DNA of 64,000 nucleotides from Pontibacter burrus (GCF_010686685.1 NZ_JAAGWD010000005.1:248001-312000); one strand, 5' to 3'; positions 37,669-46,939 are shown, numbered from the stretch's first letter. Notes: generated by a model from the letters alone, not told the origin. Numbers and translations are program-made.

Positions 37669-39058
37669 CTATATCCTGCAGTCGGGGCTGTGCCTGCTCC
37701 TGTTCTATGTGTTTTACATGCTGGTGCTGCGCACTTTTCCGCGTACTGGGTTCAGCCGCCTCTACCTGTTGCTGGTCCCACTGCTGGCTATAGTTATCCC
37801 GCTTATAGAGCTGCCAATAGCGGCCGTGCAGCATTACCTGCCTGCCGTCGTGCTGCCGGAATTTGTATTGCCTGAGGTTATAGTTACTGCTCACCCCCCG
37901 CAGCAAACTATAGTTCCGGAAAGTATTTTTAGGCTGAGCTTTATGCTAACTATAGTTTATGCAACGGTGGCAGCTGTGCTTTTAATCCGATTAGGCAGAC
38001 AATTACTAGAGCTGCGACAGCTGGCAAAAGATGCAACCATTATCCAAGGTCACAACACAGAGGCAACTATCCTGCAAACTGAAAAACACGCAACATTCGC
38101 TTTCCTGAACTATATTTTCCTGAACCAGCAAACACACCTGAGCGAGCTGGAACAAAAGCAGGTGCTGGCCCACGAACTAGCACACGTACGTTTAGGCCAT
38201 AGTTATGATGTGTTGTATTACGAAGTGCTGACCGCCCTGCTTTGGTTTAACCCGCTCGTTTGGCTGCTGAAGGCGGAGCTGCGCGATGTGCACGAATACC
38301 AGGCCGATGCCGCTGTAACTACAGAATACCAGCCAGATGTTTATACCTCTTTACTGGCTAAAGAGGCCCTATACAGAACAGGTATTCCGGTAGGGCATCA
38401 TTTTTATAAGCCACAGGTATTCAAGCGGCTGCGCATGCTCCAGAAACGTAACGAGCAAACCACTCTAGTTCGCCCGCTGCTTGCTGTACCACTACTATTG
38501 TTGATGGTATTCTTCTTCTCAGCTAAAGACGTAACAGCCGATATGGTAGAACGCCTGGCAAAGCCTGTAGCAAAACAATTTACAGAACCATCTCCAGCAA
38601 CCACAACTCCACAACCTGAGCCTGAAACAGCAACCGGCCCGTTGGTAGCAACCCCTGAAACTATAGCACCAGAAAGATACATACCCAAACCAGCGGAAAA
38701 GCCGGCACCTGAAAAGTCCCAGCCACCAGCTAAACAGGAACCTTATAGTTATGTAGAGCAGATGCCAAGCTTCGAAGGTGGTGAGGTAGAGATGCACAAG
38801 TTCATAGCCAGAAGTATCCGTTACCCACAAACCACAAAAGAAGCTGGTTTAGAAGGCCTGGTAGTTGCAAGTTTCGTGATAGAAACGGATGGCTCCTTAT
38901 CAGATATTACGATACTAAAAGGCCTGGACGAAGCTGCCGATCAGGAAACCAGAAGGGTTATAGAATCTATGAGTGGTAAATGGCAGCCCGGCATGCAAAA
39001 TGGTCAGGTAGTCCCTGTAAGATACACTATTCCGATGCGGTTTGCATTAATTAACTAA
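37652..39058 (+). CDS. M56 (BlaR1-like) peptidase with C-terminal TonB domain
   Basis: 468 residues. Several N-terminal membrane helices, a cytoplasmic-type zinc peptidase motif HELAHVRLGH (His174, Glu175, His178), another helix (LLAVPLLLLMVFFFSA), a Pro/Glu-rich linker (~300-355) and a TonB_C domain starting near PSFEGGEVEMHKFIARSIRYP and ending VRYTIPMRF. Bacteroidota M56 proteins commonly swap the BlaR1 penicillin sensor for such a TonB-type domain. Likely inactivates the BlaI repressor on an envelope signal. Confidence 0.9.
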   Translation: MEATYNYILQSGLCLLLFYVFYMLVLRTFPRTGFSRLYLLLVPLLAIVIPLIELPIAAVQHYLPAVVLPEFVLPEVIVTAHPPQQTIVPESIFRLSFMLTIVYATVAAVLLIRLGRQLLELRQLAKDATIIQGHNTEATILQTEKHATFAFLNYIFLNQQTHLSELEQKQVLAHELAHVRLGHSYDVLYYEVLTALLWFNPLVWLLKAELRDVHEYQADAAVTTEYQPDVYTSLLAKEALYRTGIPVGHHFYKPQVFKRLRMLQKRNEQTTLVRPLLAVPLLLLMVFFFSAKDVTADMVERLAKPVAKQFTEPSPATTTPQPEPETATGPLVATPETIAPERYIPKPAEKPAPEKSQPPAKQEPYSYVEQMPSFEGGEVEMHKFIARSIRYPQTTKEAGLEGLVVASFVIETDGSLSDITILKGLDEAADQETRRVIESMSGKWQPGMQNGQVVPVRYTIPMRFALIN

Positions 39059-39155
39059 CTATAGCTACATATTATCCTCATTTAATCCGGCTCAGCAGCT
39101 GGCCTGGATGAACTTTGCCTATTAAATCCTTAAACCCAACTATAAGAGCACAATC

Positions 39156-40433
39156 ATGACAAAACAAACAACACTAAAAACCCTGCTGGCAGCTCCGCTT
39201 TTGGCCCTGACAATAGTAATGGCAATGCCGGCAGCAACTATAGCCCAAAACAAGCCACAGGAGCAGAAGCCATTTATGTATGCAGAGCAGATGCCTGTTT
39301 ATAAAGGCGGCGAAAAAGAATTATTGAATTTTCTGACAAATAACATTAACTACCCGGCTGATGCCAGAGCTGCCGGACTAGAGGGGCTGGTGGTCGTGAC
39401 GTTTGTAGTAGATGAGACGGGTAAAGTAAACGATGCGAAGGTAGCTAAAAAGCTGGGCCGCGGCACCGACGAAGAAGCCCTGCGCGTCATTAACCTGACC
39501 AACGGCAACTGGACACCGGGACGCCAGGACGGAAAAGCGGTGGCAGTACAATACACAATGCCGGTCCGGTTTAGCCTGAACGAATCTGAAAGAGCAGCAA
39601 CAGCCAGCATCGCAAACCAGTCGCCGAAATTTAAGGGTGGCCAAGAGGCGTTTTTCAACACCATATCCAAACATCTGCAACTGCCGGCAGAGGCCAAAAA
39701 GGAAAACCTGAACGCCCGTGTGGTGGTGCGCTTTTATGTAGATAAAGACGGCGCGGTATCGAACATCCGCCTGGAGGAAACCAAGCTGAAGAAAACAGTA
39801 GGTGCCGGTGCCAATATGGATTACATGGATGCCTCTACCTTCCAGCTGCAGAACAAAGCAGTACTTGCCAAACTTACCGAGGCAGCCACCGCAGCTGTTC
39901 GTGCCACTTCCGGAAAATGGGAACCGGCACTTAAAAACGGGCTGCCTGCCGGTTCAGAATTAGCTTTGCCGCTTCATTTTACAGGTAGCAACACCACTAA
40001 CCCTACAACATTGGGCACCCCGGAAATGACCAAGTACACCAAGGCGGGTTATTCATTTGAAGAAGTAGATGTGAAACCGGTATTTAAAGAAGGATCGCTG
40101 GAAAGATTTCTGGCTAAGAACCTGCGTTACCCTGCTGATATAAATTTTGAAGGCACAGTAAAAACCGGCTTTTTTATAAATGAAGATGGTAAAATCATTG
40201 GTCCGCTTATGTTTGTAGACACCGATTTCGGTAAGGAAGGGTATGCTATTCAGCAAGAGATCAAAAGGGTATTTAACTTGATGGAAGGCAAATGGGAGCC
40301 TGGCAAAGTAGATGGTAAAGCCGTATCCGTTACCAAAGTGATTATAATACAGTTTGTAACCGACAAGAGCAGCAAAAAAACTACAGATACTGCTGCAACA
40401 AAGCCGGATGTTATAGTTACCAGGTTTAAGTAA
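39156..40433 (+). CDS. Exported protein with three TonB C-terminal domains
   Basis: 425 residues with a signal peptide (TLLAAPLLALTIVMAMPAATIA). Three TonB_C-like units follow: ~42-145 (PVYKGGEKELLNFLTNNINYP to YTMPVRF), ~160-285 (PKFKGGQEAFFNTISKHLQLP, with an insertion) and ~308-405 (PVFKEGSLERFLAKNLRYP to IIIQF). Typical TonB has one such domain plus a membrane anchor and Pro-rich linker; neither is visible after signal cleavage. It lies about 100 bases after the M56 gene, and may be part of the same regulated unit. Confidence 0.8.
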   Translation: MTKQTTLKTLLAAPLLALTIVMAMPAATIAQNKPQEQKPFMYAEQMPVYKGGEKELLNFLTNNINYPADARAAGLEGLVVVTFVVDETGKVNDAKVAKKLGRGTDEEALRVINLTNGNWTPGRQDGKAVAVQYTMPVRFSLNESERAATASIANQSPKFKGGQEAFFNTISKHLQLPAEAKKENLNARVVVRFYVDKDGAVSNIRLEETKLKKTVGAGANMDYMDASTFQLQNKAVLAKLTEAATAAVRATSGKWEPALKNGLPAGSELALPLHFTGSNTTNPTTLGTPEMTKYTKAGYSFEEVDVKPVFKEGSLERFLAKNLRYPADINFEGTVKTGFFINEDGKIIGPLMFVDTDFGKEGYAIQQEIKRVFNLMEGKWEPGKVDGKAVSVTKVIIIQFVTDKSSKKTTDTAATKPDVIVTRFK

Positions 40434-40462
40434 AACTATATATGCCTCTTAAAACTATAGGA

Positions 40463-40939
40463 ATGAAGAAGCTATTGCTAACTATAACTTTTGCCGCTCT
40501 AACTATAGTTAGCGTACTTGGCCAGAGCAGGGCGCTTACCTTTCAGGAAGCTGAAAAACAGGGTATCCCCTTCCAGAAGCTGGACAGCCTGTATAAAAGT
40601 GCCATCCATTCTGATGCTACTTTAGCTGTGTTCAAAACACCGGACCAGCAAACTGAGCTGCAGCATGCCTACGTTAAACTTTTGCAGGACCTGGGCACTT
40701 ACCTGAGAGATAACAATTTTAAATGGGAAACACAGGTCCGCGGTGCGAACAGAATCTACATGCAGCCGGATGGCCGGATAGATTACTTCCTGTTTCACTT
40801 TCCGGAAGGGCAGCTTACACCGGAAAAGGAGCAGCAATTCACACAACTGCTGAACCGTTTTATCCGCAACTATAGGTTTGCCATTACCGCCCCGGAAAAG
40901 TTTGCCCAATGCAGCGCCGTGCGCTATTCAGATAATTAA
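40463..40939 (+). CDS. Exported protein of unknown function
   Basis: About 158 residues from the ATG at 40463, giving a good signal peptide MKKLLLTITFAALTIVSVLG; an ATG at 40442 adds seven residues. The mature part is soluble with no domain I recognise (DGRIDYFLFHFPEGQLTPEKEQQF). Nine bases or so after the TonB-repeat gene, so probably the last gene of the blaI operon. Confidence 0.65.
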   Translation: MKKLLLTITFAALTIVSVLGQSRALTFQEAEKQGIPFQKLDSLYKSAIHSDATLAVFKTPDQQTELQHAYVKLLQDLGTYLRDNNFKWETQVRGANRIYMQPDGRIDYFLFHFPEGQLTPEKEQQFTQLLNRFIRNYRFAITAPEKFAQCSAVRYSDN

Positions 40940-40941
40940 AT

Positions 40942-40978
40942 AAAAAGCCCGCAGCTAAACTATAGTTGCGGGCTTTTT
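40942..40978. terminator. Bidirectional terminator with AACTATAGTT in its loop
   Basis: Perfect 12-bp stem AAAAAGCCCGCA/TGCGGGCTTTTT between convergent genes; the loop is formed largely by the iterated palindrome. Confidence 0.85.
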
Positions 40979-40996
40979 AAACTATAAAACTATAGT

Positions 40997-41770
40997 TTAC
41001 ATATCCCACTCATTCAGGCTCGACATGGCGTGGTAAGCCGTCATATCAAACTGGCAGGGCACTACCGAAATATAGTTGTTCACGATCGCCCATTCATCTG
41101 TATCTTCGCCTTTATCATGGTTTACAAAGCTGCCGGTCATCCAGAAATAACGGCGGTTACGTGGGTCCAGGCGCTCGTCAAACTCTTCCTGCCAGCGGGC
41201 GTGTGCCTGTCTGCAGATCTTTACTCCTTTTATAGGCTCTTCACTTTTCTTCGGGAAGTTCACGTTCAGGGCAGTATTCTCCGGAATGCGGTGTTTTAAC
41301 GCCTGGCGAATAATTTGCTCCACATAAGGCGCTGTATGCGAGAAATCCGCTTCGTGGCCATAGTCGCAAAGTGAGAAGCCAATAGCAGGAAGTCCTTCAA
41401 TAGCCGCCTCTATTGCCGCCGACATGGTGCCGGAATACAATACGCTGATGCTGGAGTTAGAGCCATGGTTTATGCCGCTTACTACCAGGTCAGGGTTGCG
41501 GTCTTTCAGCACATGGTGCTTCGCCAGTTTTACGCAGTCGGCTGGTGTGCCGGAGCATTCGTAGGCTTCTATCCCAAGATCATCAAATGCAATGGATTTA
41601 TCGAGGCGTAGTGTGTTGCCTATCGTAATAGCATGTCCCATACCAGACTGTGGTCCGTCGGGCGCTACTACTACCACGTCTCCTACTTTCATGGCTACTT
41701 CAACAAGTGTTCGTATGCCCGGTGCAGTAATACCGTCGTCGTTCGAGATCAGGATCAGAGGTTTAGCCAT
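40997..41770 (-). CDS. surE: 5'/3'-nucleotidase SurE
   Basis: 257 residues. SurE dephosphorylates nucleoside monophosphates under stress. Metal ligands are in ILISNDDGITAPGI (Asp11, Asp12), with SGMGHAIT, CSGTPADCVKLA, LVVSGINHGSNSS and LNVNFP all conserved. Monocistronic. Confidence 0.95.
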   Translation of the reverse strand: MAKPLILISNDDGITAPGIRTLVEVAMKVGDVVVVAPDGPQSGMGHAITIGNTLRLDKSIAFDDLGIEAYECSGTPADCVKLAKHHVLKDRNPDLVVSGINHGSNSSISVLYSGTMSAAIEAAIEGLPAIGFSLCDYGHEADFSHTAPYVEQIIRQALKHRIPENTALNVNFPKKSEEPIKGVKICRQAHARWQEEFDERLDPRNRRYFWMTGSFVNHDKGEDTDEWAIVNNYISVVPCQFDMTAYHAMSSLNEWDM

Positions 41771-41895
41771 TTCAATATTTTTAGTTGCTGTATAATAAAA
41801 TAAACGAATTTCTTTTTCGTGCTAATATACAACAACCAGATGCTGTGCATCAAGGTTTAATAATTATTATATTTAGCTATAAGAACCTCACCTGA

Positions 41896-42513
41896 ATGCT
41901 CAAAAATATATTTTACGCGATCCTGCTGGGAATAGGTATGGCAGCCTGCCTCTCTCAGAACGACACAAGCGGCGACGATGAAACCTCCAATGCCGCTATC
42001 GAAGAAACGATAGCCGACCAGCCCGAACAACCTGTAACGCCCTCAGCCGAGCAATTGCAGATTGCGCCCGGCCGTGTAGGATTTATATCAGTTGGTGAAG
42101 CCATAGAACCCATGCGCCAGAACATACCGGCTGCCTTTGGAATTACCGATACCACCCTGCAGCAGGAAGGCATGGAATCTACAGCCTATATCATCAGGCC
42201 AAACGGACAGAACAAAGGCTTTATAGTTGAGCAGGAATGCGCTCCCGATTGCAAAGTATGGCGCCTAAATGTACAGTCAGAAGCATTTACAACAGCTAAG
42301 GGCATACGGGTTGGGTCTAACTATAGCCAGTTGCAACAAACGCACCCGGTTAGCACGGTTACGCTTGCCGATGGTGGCCTGGTAGCCGTGGCTGCTGAGG
42401 GCGGTTTAAGCTTTGTACTGGATGCTACGCAGGTACCTGCAAATCAGCGTGCAAGGCTCACACCGGAGACCGTGCCGGCAAACACACTTGTCAAAGCCAT
42501 TCTTGTATATTAG
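41896..42513 (+). CDS. Lipoprotein of unknown function
   Basis: 205 residues. Signal peptide with lipobox GMAAC (Cys18), an acidic linker (~22-50) and a soluble domain starting GRVGFISVGEAIEPM. I do not recognise a named family. The CAPDCKVWRL stretch could form a disulfide. Preceded by a TATATTTAG -7-like box near 41867. Confidence 0.65.
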   Translation: MLKNIFYAILLGIGMAACLSQNDTSGDDETSNAAIEETIADQPEQPVTPSAEQLQIAPGRVGFISVGEAIEPMRQNIPAAFGITDTTLQQEGMESTAYIIRPNGQNKGFIVEQECAPDCKVWRLNVQSEAFTTAKGIRVGSNYSQLQQTHPVSTVTLADGGLVAVAAEGGLSFVLDATQVPANQRARLTPETVPANTLVKAILVY

Positions 42514-42552
42514 AGATTTGCAATATTTCGCTCTAATTTGTATTATTGCTCC

Positions 42553-42993
42553 ATGGCTTTCATTAACTACCGCTACAATTACAAAGATTTTGGTCTGCTG
42601 CTCTTACGTCTCGGCATTGGCTTTATGTTCATACTGCACGGATGGCCCAAACTAACGGGTGGCCAGGAGAAATGGATACAGATCGGGCAAACTATGGAAT
42701 TGCTGGGCATCAGCTTCGCGCCGGTGTTCTGGGGCTTTATGGCTGGCTTTGCTGAAGTAGTGGGCGGAGCGCTTATTATGCTGGGTTTGTTCTGGCGTAT
42801 CTCGTGCCTGCTGTTGGTTGTTACCATGCTGGTTGCCACTCTCCGACACGTAACTGCCGGCGATGGCTTTGGTGGTTACTCTCACTCCCTGGAGGCTGGT
42901 ATCCTGTTCTTTGCCCTGCTGTTTATCGGCCCTGGCAAGTATAGTTTCGATAAAGCCTTTTTCACAAGCAAAAGAGACCGCAGGTTATACTAA
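42553..42993 (+). CDS. DoxX-family membrane protein
   Basis: About 146 residues from the ATG at 42553, with four membrane helices. LLLLRLGIGFMFILHGWPKLTGG at the start and GFAEVVGGALIMLGLFWR in the middle are typical of DoxX. Function in this organism is unknown; members take part in redox or thiol stress in other bacteria. Confidence 0.85.
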   Translation: MAFINYRYNYKDFGLLLLRLGIGFMFILHGWPKLTGGQEKWIQIGQTMELLGISFAPVFWGFMAGFAEVVGGALIMLGLFWRISCLLLVVTMLVATLRHVTAGDGFGGYSHSLEAGILFFALLFIGPGKYSFDKAFFTSKRDRRLY

Positions 42994-43138
42994 ATCTGCA
43001 AGCTATAGCAACACCGCTCCTGCCACGCAAACTATAGCTTGGCAGGAGTTTTTGTTTACACCGCTTACCGCTTTTCAGGTAGATTTCTCACCTGAAAAAA
43101 CTTAACTTACCACCTCAATTCTCAACTTAGATTTGCTT

Positions 43139-44890
43139 ATGCTGACCACCCTACTTTTAGCTGCCCTGCTCACAACAGGCTCTCCCGATAAAACTGATCT
43201 GAAAACGCCCTACGAAAAAGGGAACGGCAACATAACCGCCACTTACGAAGAGGCCATTGAATGGTATAAAACCCTTGATAAGGCCTATGACGAAGTAAAG
43301 ATGGTACCTTATGGGTATACTGATTCCGGCAGATTGCTGCACCTGGTTATAGTTTCTACTGACAAAGATTTTGATCCGGCCTCAGTTAAACAAAAGAACA
43401 AGCGCGTGCTGCTGATACAGAACGGCATACACCCTGGCGAACCCGAAGGAATTGACGCTACCATGATGCTGGTGCGCGACTACCTGCAGGACAAGAAAAA
43501 AAGAAAGCAGCTGGATAATGTAATACTGGCCATTATTCCGGTTTACAACATTGGGGGAGCGCTTAACCGCAACAGCCATACCCGTACCAACCAGGAAGGC
43601 CCTGAAGTGTATGGTTTCCGGGGCAATGCACGCAACCTGGATCTGAACCGCGACTACATTAAAACAGACTCGCGTAATGCAAAACTGTTCCACCTGATCT
43701 TCCGCGACTGGGATCCGGATGTGTTTATGGACAACCATACCTCGAACGGGGCAGATTACCAGCACGTGATGACGCTGATTGCCACGCAGCACAACAAACT
43801 GAACCCAACCTTGGCCGGCTACCTGAACAGTAAAATGCTGCCAACCCTGTATAGCGGCATGAAGCAGGATAAATTCCCGATGGTGCCTTACATGAATACC
43901 ATCGACGAAACTCCTGACAAGGGAATTGTAGGCTTTATGGAGTCGCCACGCTATGCAACAGGTTATACTGCTCTTTACAACACCATTGGTTTTGTGCCGG
44001 AAACACACATGCTCAAGCCTTTTAACCAGCGTGTGCAGGCAACTTATAAACTGATGGAGAACATGATCGAAACCGTTCACCGCGATGCGGACGAGATTGG
44101 CAGGCTACGCGCTCAGGCTAAAAAGGAAACGCTGCAGCAGCAAAACTTTAATCTGAACTGGCAGCTCGACACAACCAAAGTGGAGCAGATTCCTTTCCTG
44201 GGTTATGCAGCTAAGTATAAAGCCAGCGAAGTAAGCGGACTGGAGCGCCTGTACTACGACCGTAAAGCGCCTTATAGTAGAAACATCAACTACTATAACA
44301 CCTTTACCCCAACCACTACAGTACAGAAACCGGTTGCCTACATCATACCTTTTGCCTGGCACGAAGTAATTGACCGCCTGAAAACCAACAAGGTAGAAAT
44401 GCAGCAACTTACCAAAGACACAACTATAGCTGTAGACACTTATTACATTACCGACTATAAAACAAGCCCGCGCGCGTACGAAGGCCACTACATCCACTCC
44501 GATGTAAAGGTTGAGAACCGCACCATGAAGCGCCAGTTCCTGAAAGGAGATTACGTGGTGTTCCTGAACCAGGAAGCCAACCGTTTTCTGGTAGAGACGC
44601 TGGAACCGCAAGGTCCGGATTCTTACTTTGCCTGGAACTTCTTCGATTCTATTCTGATGCAGAAAGAGTACTTCTCGAGTTATGTGTTTGAAGACCTGGC
44701 TGCTGAGTACCTGAAAAAGAACCCAAAATTGCGCGAGCAACTGGAGGCACGTAAAAAGCAGGACCCGGAGTTTGCCAAAAACGCCCGCGCTCAGCTGGAT
44801 TTTGTGTATAAGAACTCCCCGCACTACGAGTTTACACACAACATGTACCCGGTAGGTCGCCTGATGCAGGATGTGAAATTACCGCTGTAA
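43139..44890 (+). CDS. M14-family zinc carboxypeptidase
   Basis: About 583 residues from the ATG at 43139 (a TTG lies two codons upstream). A short hydrophobic leader (MLTTLLLAALLTTG) suggests export. The zinc site HPGEPEG gives His98 and Glu101, with the third ligand probably in DVFMDNHTS. The NARNLDLNRDY substrate-binding segment confirms the M14 fold; the C-terminal ~200 residues are an accessory domain. Cuts C-terminal residues from peptides in the periplasm or outside. Confidence 0.85.
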   Translation: MLTTLLLAALLTTGSPDKTDLKTPYEKGNGNITATYEEAIEWYKTLDKAYDEVKMVPYGYTDSGRLLHLVIVSTDKDFDPASVKQKNKRVLLIQNGIHPGEPEGIDATMMLVRDYLQDKKKRKQLDNVILAIIPVYNIGGALNRNSHTRTNQEGPEVYGFRGNARNLDLNRDYIKTDSRNAKLFHLIFRDWDPDVFMDNHTSNGADYQHVMTLIATQHNKLNPTLAGYLNSKMLPTLYSGMKQDKFPMVPYMNTIDETPDKGIVGFMESPRYATGYTALYNTIGFVPETHMLKPFNQRVQATYKLMENMIETVHRDADEIGRLRAQAKKETLQQQNFNLNWQLDTTKVEQIPFLGYAAKYKASEVSGLERLYYDRKAPYSRNINYYNTFTPTTTVQKPVAYIIPFAWHEVIDRLKTNKVEMQQLTKDTTIAVDTYYITDYKTSPRAYEGHYIHSDVKVENRTMKRQFLKGDYVVFLNQEANRFLVETLEPQGPDSYFAWNFFDSILMQKEYFSSYVFEDLAAEYLKKNPKLREQLEARKKQDPEFAKNARAQLDFVYKNSPHYEFTHNMYPVGRLMQDVKLPL

Positions 44891-44909
44891 ACTATAGCAC
44901 TTTAACTAT

Positions 44910-44941
44910 AAAAATAGCTGTCCCTTCAGGCAGCTATTTTT
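44910..44941 (+). terminator. Terminator after the M14 peptidase gene
   Basis: 11-bp stem AAAAATAGCTG/CAGCTATTTTT with an inner CC/GG pair, 20 bases after the stop. Confidence 0.75.
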
Positions 44942-45071
44942 GTTTATAATATATAGCTGTAACATAACTATTTACGCCAAATTTTCTCTCTCCCAACACT
45001 TCCGTGCCACAACTAAAACAAACTTTTCCGGAACCAAAAACTTGATTTCCGGCGTTATCTCTATAAATTGC

Positions 45072-45098
45072 ATGTACATACATTAAATATACTTACAT
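45072..45098. promoter_or_regulatory. Palindromic operator of the nitroreductase gene
   Basis: 27 bases just before the start codon match the pirin operator at 23 of 27 positions, keeping ATGTA-ATACATTAAAT and the TAC--ACAT end. A possible promoter (TTG at 45042-45044, TATAAATTG at 45062-45070) lies immediately upstream, so a bound regulator would sit over the transcription start. Confidence 0.6.
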
Positions 45099-45101
45099 AT
45101 A

Positions 45102-45734
45102 ATGACACTGATTAATCATTTGAACTGGCGTTATGCAACCAAGCGTATGACCGGGGAGCAGGTACCGCAGGAGAAGATAGACTATATACTGGAAGCAACC
45201 CGTTTGTCTGCCTCCTCAATGGGGTTACAGCCTTATACTGTGCTGGTTGTTGAAGACAAGGAGCTGCGCAGCAAAATACAGAAAGTAGCCTATAACCAGC
45301 CTCAGATTGCAGAAGCATCGCACCTGCTGATCTTCGCTGCCTGGGATAAAGTAACTGAAGCAGACATAGACGCTTATATGCAGAATATTGCCCAGGTGCG
45401 CCAGGTGCCTGTAGAATCACTCGCGGATTTTAAGGGTAGCCTGATGAACTCTGTTGTGAACCGCACGCAGGAACAGCAATATGAGTGGGCCGCCCGCCAG
45501 ACCTATATTGCCTTAGGCACTGCCTTGGCTGCCGCAGCCGAGCAAGGTGTGGATGCAACGCCAATGGAAGGATTTACTCCGGATGCGCTGGATGAACTCC
45601 TAAATCTGAAAGAAAAGGGACTGCGTAGTGTAACGTTGATGCCAATCGGCTATCGCAACACAGAAGCCGATTTCCTGGCAACTGCAAAGAAAGTACGCCG
45701 TGACAAAGAGCAGCTTTTTGTAAAGCTGGCTTAA
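45102..45734 (+). CDS. NAD(P)H-dependent nitroreductase family protein
   Basis: 210-residue FMN oxidoreductase of the NfsB/nitroreductase family. It opens with LNWRYATKRMTGEQVPQEKID, has TRLSASSMGLQPYTVLVV (FMN phosphate region), ARQTYIALGTALAAAAEQGVDATPMEGF and ends in a LMPIGYRNTEAD segment. Reduces quinones, nitroaromatics or dihydropteridine-like compounds. Its operator links it to the pirin gene 17 kb away. Confidence 0.9.
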   Translation: MTLINHLNWRYATKRMTGEQVPQEKIDYILEATRLSASSMGLQPYTVLVVEDKELRSKIQKVAYNQPQIAEASHLLIFAAWDKVTEADIDAYMQNIAQVRQVPVESLADFKGSLMNSVVNRTQEQQYEWAARQTYIALGTALAAAAEQGVDATPMEGFTPDALDELLNLKEKGLRSVTLMPIGYRNTEADFLATAKKVRRDKEQLFVKLA

Positions 45735-45762
45735 GTACCAACTACCGTTTTTTATAGTTTAG

Positions 45763-45790
45763 AAAGCCACCCATAAAGGTGGCTTTTTTT
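45763..45790 (+). terminator. Terminator after the nitroreductase gene
   Basis: Perfect 9-bp stem AAAGCCACC/GGTGGCTTT, loop CATAAA, then a T-run. Confidence 0.85.
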
Positions 45791-45970
45791 ATTGCTCCAC
45801 AAAACAAACAACTATAGTTTATGCCTTACAGTAGTCCATCTGCACACTCAATTAACCCAAATGGCAAAGCTTTGCGATAAGCTAAACTGTAGTTCTATAG
45901 ACTCTAATATCAGGTATTAACTATAAGCTATTTCCTACGTTTAATGCCTCTATACCACTGTGTGATTTAT

Positions 45971-46474
45971 ATGAAAAAGCATAACAATGAGCTGGAGATA
46001 GATGAAGACATGCAGCTCGAGCATCGCACCTGGGTCATACAACGGATAAGCTGGGTAATTCTATTCCTGATACTGGTTGCGGCGTTGCTGGGCTTTACAG
46101 GCCGTGGGGGCGTGAAAGGTATAAACAAAATAACAAGAAGCACCCCTTCCCAGTCGATGGAAGTGGAATATGATCGCTTTTTACGGGATGAAGTGGAAGG
46201 AGAAATGAAAATCAGCCTGAAGAACCTGAAATCTACAAGCCCAACGATCTTCTTTAGCAAGCCATTTTACGACAAGATACGAGTAGAAGAAATTGTACCG
46301 GAACCGGAGCATATAGAAATTGACCAGGAAGGCATTACATACACTTTTCGTACAGCAAAACCCGAAAGCATTATCCTGTTTTATACAAAGCCCATGCATG
46401 TTGGCAACATACAGGTAATTACCAGAGGTCCTGATAATGAGACTATTTCGATGTCACATTTTGTGTACCCTTAA
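45971..46474 (+). CDS. Single-pass membrane protein, unknown
   Basis: About 167 residues from the ATG at 45971 (MKKHNNELEID); an ATG nine codons upstream is possible. One membrane helix (ISWVILFLILVAALLGFTG) is followed by an external beta-rich domain with no family I recognise. Twelve bases before the DUF421 gene, so the two are probably an operon and may work together. Confidence 0.7.
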   Translation: MKKHNNELEIDEDMQLEHRTWVIQRISWVILFLILVAALLGFTGRGGVKGINKITRSTPSQSMEVEYDRFLRDEVEGEMKISLKNLKSTSPTIFFSKPFYDKIRVEEIVPEPEHIEIDQEGITYTFRTAKPESIILFYTKPMHVGNIQVITRGPDNETISMSHFVYP

Positions 46475-46486
46475 TGAAGCTGAACA

Positions 46487-46939
46487 ATGGATACTATAAT
46501 AAAAGGCGCAATTATTTACATCTTTCTGCTACTTATCTTCAGGTTAAGCGGCAAGAGAACCATGTACGATGTCACCGTATTTGATTTTGTGTTGTTGCTG
46601 ATCATTGCTGAAACTACGCAGCAGGCACTTCTCGGCGATGATTTCTCGCTGACCAATGGTTTACTGCTCATTACAACCCTGATCGTGCTCGACATTATTA
46701 TATCGCTCCTGAAGCAGAAATACAGTCCCATAGAAAAACTGGTGGACGGGGGGCCGATGATAATTATGGACAAAGGCCAACTACTGAAGGACCGCATGCA
46801 AAAAGAACGCATTGATGAATCAGACATTCTGGAATCGGCAAGAGACCTGCATGGGTTGCAACGCCTGGACCAGATCAAATACGCAATATTGGAAAAGAAC
46901 GGGAATATCACGATTATTCCGCAGGAGAAAACCAGCTGA
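46487..46939 (+). CDS. DUF421 (YetF/YcaP-like) membrane protein
   Basis: 150 residues. N-terminal helices IIYIFLLLIFRLSGKRT and FDFVLLLIIAETTQQALLG contain the family's SGKR and FDF elements; the C-terminal cytoplasmic part starts KLVDGGPMIIMDKGQLLKDRM and ends in an ILEKNGNITIIPQ strand. The family is conserved but of unknown function. Confidence 0.88.
   Translation: MDTIIKGAIIYIFLLLIFRLSGKRTMYDVTVFDFVLLLIIAETTQQALLGDDFSLTNGLLLITTLIVLDIIISLLKQKYSPIEKLVDGGPMIIMDKGQLLKDRMQKERIDESDILESARDLHGLQRLDQIKYAILEKNGNITIIPQEKTS

Noticed and set aside
43382-44839. Two long antisense frames over the M14 peptidase gene
   Set aside because: Shadows of the plus-strand gene; their sequences are rich in His/Val/Phe runs with no motif.
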